Shown piece by piece: positions 22,730 through 25,334 of a stretch of 25,334 nt of DNA. Location: assembly GCA_964394585.1 (NCBI GenBank), contig CAYMYI010000058.1, positions 1-25,334 of the forward strand, in the 5' to 3' direction. The stretch is from CAYUJH01 sp964394585 (lineage in GTDB: Bacteria; Bacteroidota; Bacteroidia; Cytophagales; Flammeovirgaceae). Within the stretch, counting starts at the first letter, position 1; every line of letters starts with the position of its first letter. The notes below the pieces were generated by a model that was given only the letters and a program-made list of their open reading frames with translations, was not told where the DNA came from and did not search any database. A program made the position numbers and the translations under genes.

Positions 22730-24493
22730 TTATACAACTCCTTTGTACTGAATGTGGTAGAGATGTGCATAGTACCCATCTTGCTGAAGTAGGCTCTCGT
22801 GTGTCCCTTTTTCTTTAATTTCTCCTTTATCGAGCACAATAATTTGATGGGCTTTCTGGATAGTTGCCAAACGGTGGGCAATTACAATGCTGGTGCGCCC
22901 TGCCATCATGGTTTCAATGGCTTGCTGAATGAGCTGTTCGGTTTCTGAATCGACAGAAGAAGTAGCCTCATCGAGAATCAGAATTTCAGGGTTATACACC
23001 ATGACTCTTACAAAAGAGATAAGTTGCCGTTGCCCTACCGAAAGGGTAGCTCCTCTTTCCATCACATTGTAGTCGAGTCCGCCGGGAAGTTTTTCAATAA
23101 ATTTATCGGCGCCTACTTTTTGGGCAGCTTCCATTGCTTGCGCCCGGCTGATAGCAGGATTCCCCAAAGTGATGTTGTTGTAGATAGTATCGGAAAACAG
23201 GAAAACATCTTGCAGTACTACACCAATATGGCTGCGTAAGTTCTCTAGGTCATAATCGCGAATATCAACATCTTGTATGGTGATTTTCCCTTTCTGAATT
23301 TCGTAAAAACGACTTAACAGGTTGATTACCGATGATTTCCCGGCTCCTGTAGCCCCTACCAAAGCAAGGGTTTCCCCACTTTTTACTTCAAAGGAAATAT
23401 CTTTTAAAACATACTCAGGCTCGTTATACGCAAACCAGACATGCTCGAACTTAATCCCACCACTAATTTTTTTGGTAGTGTATGCCCCTTTATTTTGTAT
23501 ATGTTGAGTGTTATCGAGCAAAGTGAGGATGCGGTCGGAGCTTACAATCCCTAATTGTAAGGTGTTAAACCGATCGGCAATCATCCGTATAGGTCTAAAA
23601 AATAAGTTGATATACATAATAAAGGCGATGAGCGTACCCACAGAAGTTTCTTCGTGTAGTACTCCATAAGCACCATACCAAATGAGTAGGCCAATGCCAG
23701 TAGCCCCGATTACTTCAGCTACAGGAAAGTAGACCGAATAATACATCACTGTTTTAATGTTGGCATCGAGATGTTGACGATTAATTTTTTCAAATTTTTT
23801 GAATTCCCGCTTTTCGCTATTGAAAATTTGTACGATAGCCATGCCTGTAATGTGCTCTTGTACAAAAGTATTTAGGTTAGATACGGCTGTGCGTACCTCA
23901 TTAAATGCTATTTTGATGCGTTCTTTAAACACATAGGTGGCTACGATAAGCAGTGGGAATGTAGCTAAGCTGACAAGGGTGAGCCGCCAGTCGATGTAAA
24001 ACATCATTCCTAAAATGAATAACAATTGGAGTACGTCGCCAATCATAGCGGCAAGGCCGTTGGTAAATACTTCGGCTAGGGTTTCAATATCGGAAACCGT
24101 ACGGGTTACAAGCCTACCAATAGCTGTTTTATCAAAAAACTGAAGTTTAAGGCTGAGGATATGCCTGTAGAGCTTCACCCGAATATCACGAATAATGTAT
24201 TGCCCCAACCAACCGGAAAGATATGTATGACTGAAAATAACAATGGCTTGTACCAAAGCAAGCACTACTAACAACAATATCATGTTGGTAAGCCCACTTA
24301 AGTTGCCCGGTACAATGTATTGATCTACGGTAAGCTGTACCAAATAAGGGCGAGCCGGAGCGAGCACAGCCATTAAAAGGGTAAGAAAAACGAGTAAATA
24401 AAACTTATCGATGTAAGGTTTGGCAAAGGCGAAAATGCGTTTTAAAATTTTTATATCGAATACGTTTCCGCTTTGCTTAGAGGTATGTTCCAT
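22730..24493 (-). CDS. ABC exporter, fused permease and ATPase (MsbA/LmrA-type)
   Basis: 587 residues, a half-transporter that should work as a dimer in the inner membrane. The membrane domain (about 1-330) has six helices, with the coupling-loop sequence FFDKTAIGRLVTRTVSDIE. The nucleotide-binding domain has Walker A GATGAGKSS (about 379-387), Q-loop VVLQDVFLF, signature LSVGQRQL (about 482-489), Walker B ILILDEATSS (about 501-510) and the H-loop IVIAHRLAT (near 537). All ATPase motifs are intact. The substrate is unknown; lipids, peptides and drugs are all carried by relatives. It is divergent from leucine dehydrogenase and leads a minus-strand run with the HExxH gene and perhaps the trehalose gene. 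Confidence 0.95.
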   Translation of the reverse strand: MEHTSKQSGNVFDIKILKRIFAFAKPYIDKFYLLVFLTLLMAVLAPARPYLVQLTVDQYIVPGNLSGLTNMILLLVVLALVQAIVIFSHTYLSGWLGQYIIRDIRVKLYRHILSLKLQFFDKTAIGRLVTRTVSDIETLAEVFTNGLAAMIGDVLQLLFILGMMFYIDWRLTLVSLATFPLLIVATYVFKERIKIAFNEVRTAVSNLNTFVQEHITGMAIVQIFNSEKREFKKFEKINRQHLDANIKTVMYYSVYFPVAEVIGATGIGLLIWYGAYGVLHEETSVGTLIAFIMYINLFFRPIRMIADRFNTLQLGIVSSDRILTLLDNTQHIQNKGAYTTKKISGGIKFEHVWFAYNEPEYVLKDISFEVKSGETLALVGATGAGKSSVINLLSRFYEIQKGKITIQDVDIRDYDLENLRSHIGVVLQDVFLFSDTIYNNITLGNPAISRAQAMEAAQKVGADKFIEKLPGGLDYNVMERGATLSVGQRQLISFVRVMVYNPEILILDEATSSVDSETEQLIQQAIETMMAGRTSIVIAHRLATIQKAHQIIVLDKGEIKEKGTHESLLQQDGYYAHLYHIQYKGVV

Positions 24494-24582
24494 AAATTTT
24501 CACTTGAAGATAACGAGGCAGGGTAACAAGCTTGCTGTGCAATTTACCAATATGCCCACAAACGATTGTGTAGGAAAACAAC

Positions 24583-24590
24583 TAAATTTG
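24583..24590 (+). promoter_or_regulatory. -7 element of the leucine dehydrogenase promoter
   Basis: TAAATTTG matches the Bacteroidota -7 consensus TAnnTTTG and lies 75 bases before the ATG. A TTG at 24566-24568 is too close to be a standard -33 element (14-base spacer), so the assignment is moderate. The rest of the 172-base divergent gap shows nothing else. Confidence 0.5.
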
Positions 24591-24665
24591 ACGTGGTATT
24601 TGTTTCATGCTATTTCTGTAAACAAAGCCACGCTTTTCATCACCATAAACACACATAGAAAAATC

Positions 24666-25334
24666 ATGACGGCACAACAAATGGAAAAACAAATTGTGGA
24701 AGAAAATTCTTCGGTCTTTGAGCGCATTGGAAACATGGGGCATGAGCAAGTGGTATTTTGTAACGACCCTGCCACAGGCCTAAAGGCAATCATTGGCATT
24801 CATAATACTGTTTTAGGTCCTTCGCTCGGTGGGGTGCGTATGTGGCCCTACAAAAGTGAAGCCGAAGCCCTGAATGACGTACTACGTTTATCGCGTGGGA
24901 TGACCTTCAAAAATTCGATTGCAGGGTTGAACCTAGGAGGAGGCAAAGCCGTGATTATTGGCGACTCTCGTACCCAAAAAGACGAAGCCCTAATGCGTTC
25001 GTTTGGCAAGTTTGTAGAAAACTTGAACGGTAAGTATATCACTGCAGAAGATGTAGGCATGACCGACCGCGATATGGAATATATCAGCATGGAAACTTCG
25101 TATGTTGGGGGCATGCCCGAATATCGTGGTGGCTTAGGGGCGCCATCGCAATTTACAGCATATGGCACTTACATGGGAATGAAAGCAGCTGCCAAACAAG
25201 CCTATGGTTCTGATAGCCTCAACAGTAAAAAAGTTGCTATACAAGGGGTGGGCAATGTGGCGATATTCCTTATCGATTACTTAAGTAAGGAAGGCTGCGA
25301 AATCTTTGTAACGGATATTTACGAAGACCGGCTC
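24666..25334 (+). CDS. Leucine dehydrogenase, N-terminal 223 residues (runs off the right edge)
   Basis: The frame is open from ATG 24666 to the window edge with no stop. The enzyme deaminates leucine and related branched-chain amino acids with NAD. The substrate part has GPSLGGVRMWPY, MTFKN with Lys82, and GLNLGGGKAV with catalytic Lys94. The 12-residue spacing of the two lysines is that of Bacillus leucine dehydrogenase (Lys68 and Lys80). TAEDVGM and YRGGLGAPSQFTAYG lead into the Rossmann domain, AIQGVGNVA. Glutamate and valine dehydrogenases share this fold, but these motifs fit the Leu/Phe/Val group best. In the complete gene about 140 more residues are expected. Confidence 0.93.
   Translation, partial: MTAQQMEKQIVEENSSVFERIGNMGHEQVVFCNDPATGLKAIIGIHNTVLGPSLGGVRMWPYKSEAEALNDVLRLSRGMTFKNSIAGLNLGGGKAVIIGDSRTQKDEALMRSFGKFVENLNGKYITAEDVGMTDRDMEYISMETSYVGGMPEYRGGLGAPSQFTAYGTYMGMKAAAKQAYGSDSLNSKKVAIQGVGNVAIFLIDYLSKEGCEIFVTDIYEDRL

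Overview
The window looks like chromosomal DNA from a Bacteroidota bacterium, most likely of the order Cytophagales. Three things point there. Several genes have the phylum's TAnnTTTG promoter element and little sign of Shine-Dalgarno sequences. The protein repertoire is typical: an RprX-like histidine kinase, FtsX/MacB-type permeases, the alternative GlmU-like protein, an Ig-like lipoprotein with a Pro-Pro-Ser-Gly-Gly-Pro start, and SpoIIE phosphatases with periplasmic sensors. AccD also lacks the zinc-ribbon cysteines. No insertion sequence, phage gene, CRISPR array, tRNA or rRNA was seen.

Layout: 1-1868 (minus) is a sensor histidine kinase followed by the first 51 codons of a GlmU-like nucleotidyltransferase. 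2022-6977 (plus) is an FkbM methyltransferase and two membrane SpoIIE-type phosphatases, one with a periplasmic solute-binding domain and one with a TPR-like domain. 6983-8899 (minus) is a PspC protein, a SpoIIAA-like small protein and an aldo/keto reductase. 8968-11067 (plus) is an exported pair, a cyanophycinase-like lipoprotein and a nucleoside-hydrolase-like protein. 11070-13463 (minus) is an FtsX/MacB-type permease. After a 525-base gap with hairpins come accD and rodA/ftsW (plus, 6 bases apart), then a secreted TPR protein (minus) whose stop codon overlaps that of rodA.

The 328-base gap at 17966-18293 is the most striking element. It holds many DnaA-box-like 9-mers on both strands around an AT-rich segment, as expected of a chromosomal replication origin (oriC). 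Beyond it, 18294-24493 (minus) carries an Ig-like lipoprotein, a fused trehalose-6-phosphate synthase/phosphatase, a small HExxH protein and an ABC exporter. The window ends inside leucine dehydrogenase (plus).

Working together: accD (fatty-acid synthesis) and rodA (wall elongation) look co-transcribed from one promoter. Upstream of that promoter are a perfect DnaA box and an inverted repeat, and one 8-mer there recurs in the origin. The two phosphatases look like receptors that turn periplasmic signals into protein dephosphorylation; their targets are not evident, though a SpoIIAA-like protein lies nearby. Other candidate control sites are a 10-bp-period direct repeat upstream of the kinase and a palindrome over the promoter between the reductase and the cyanophycinase-like gene.
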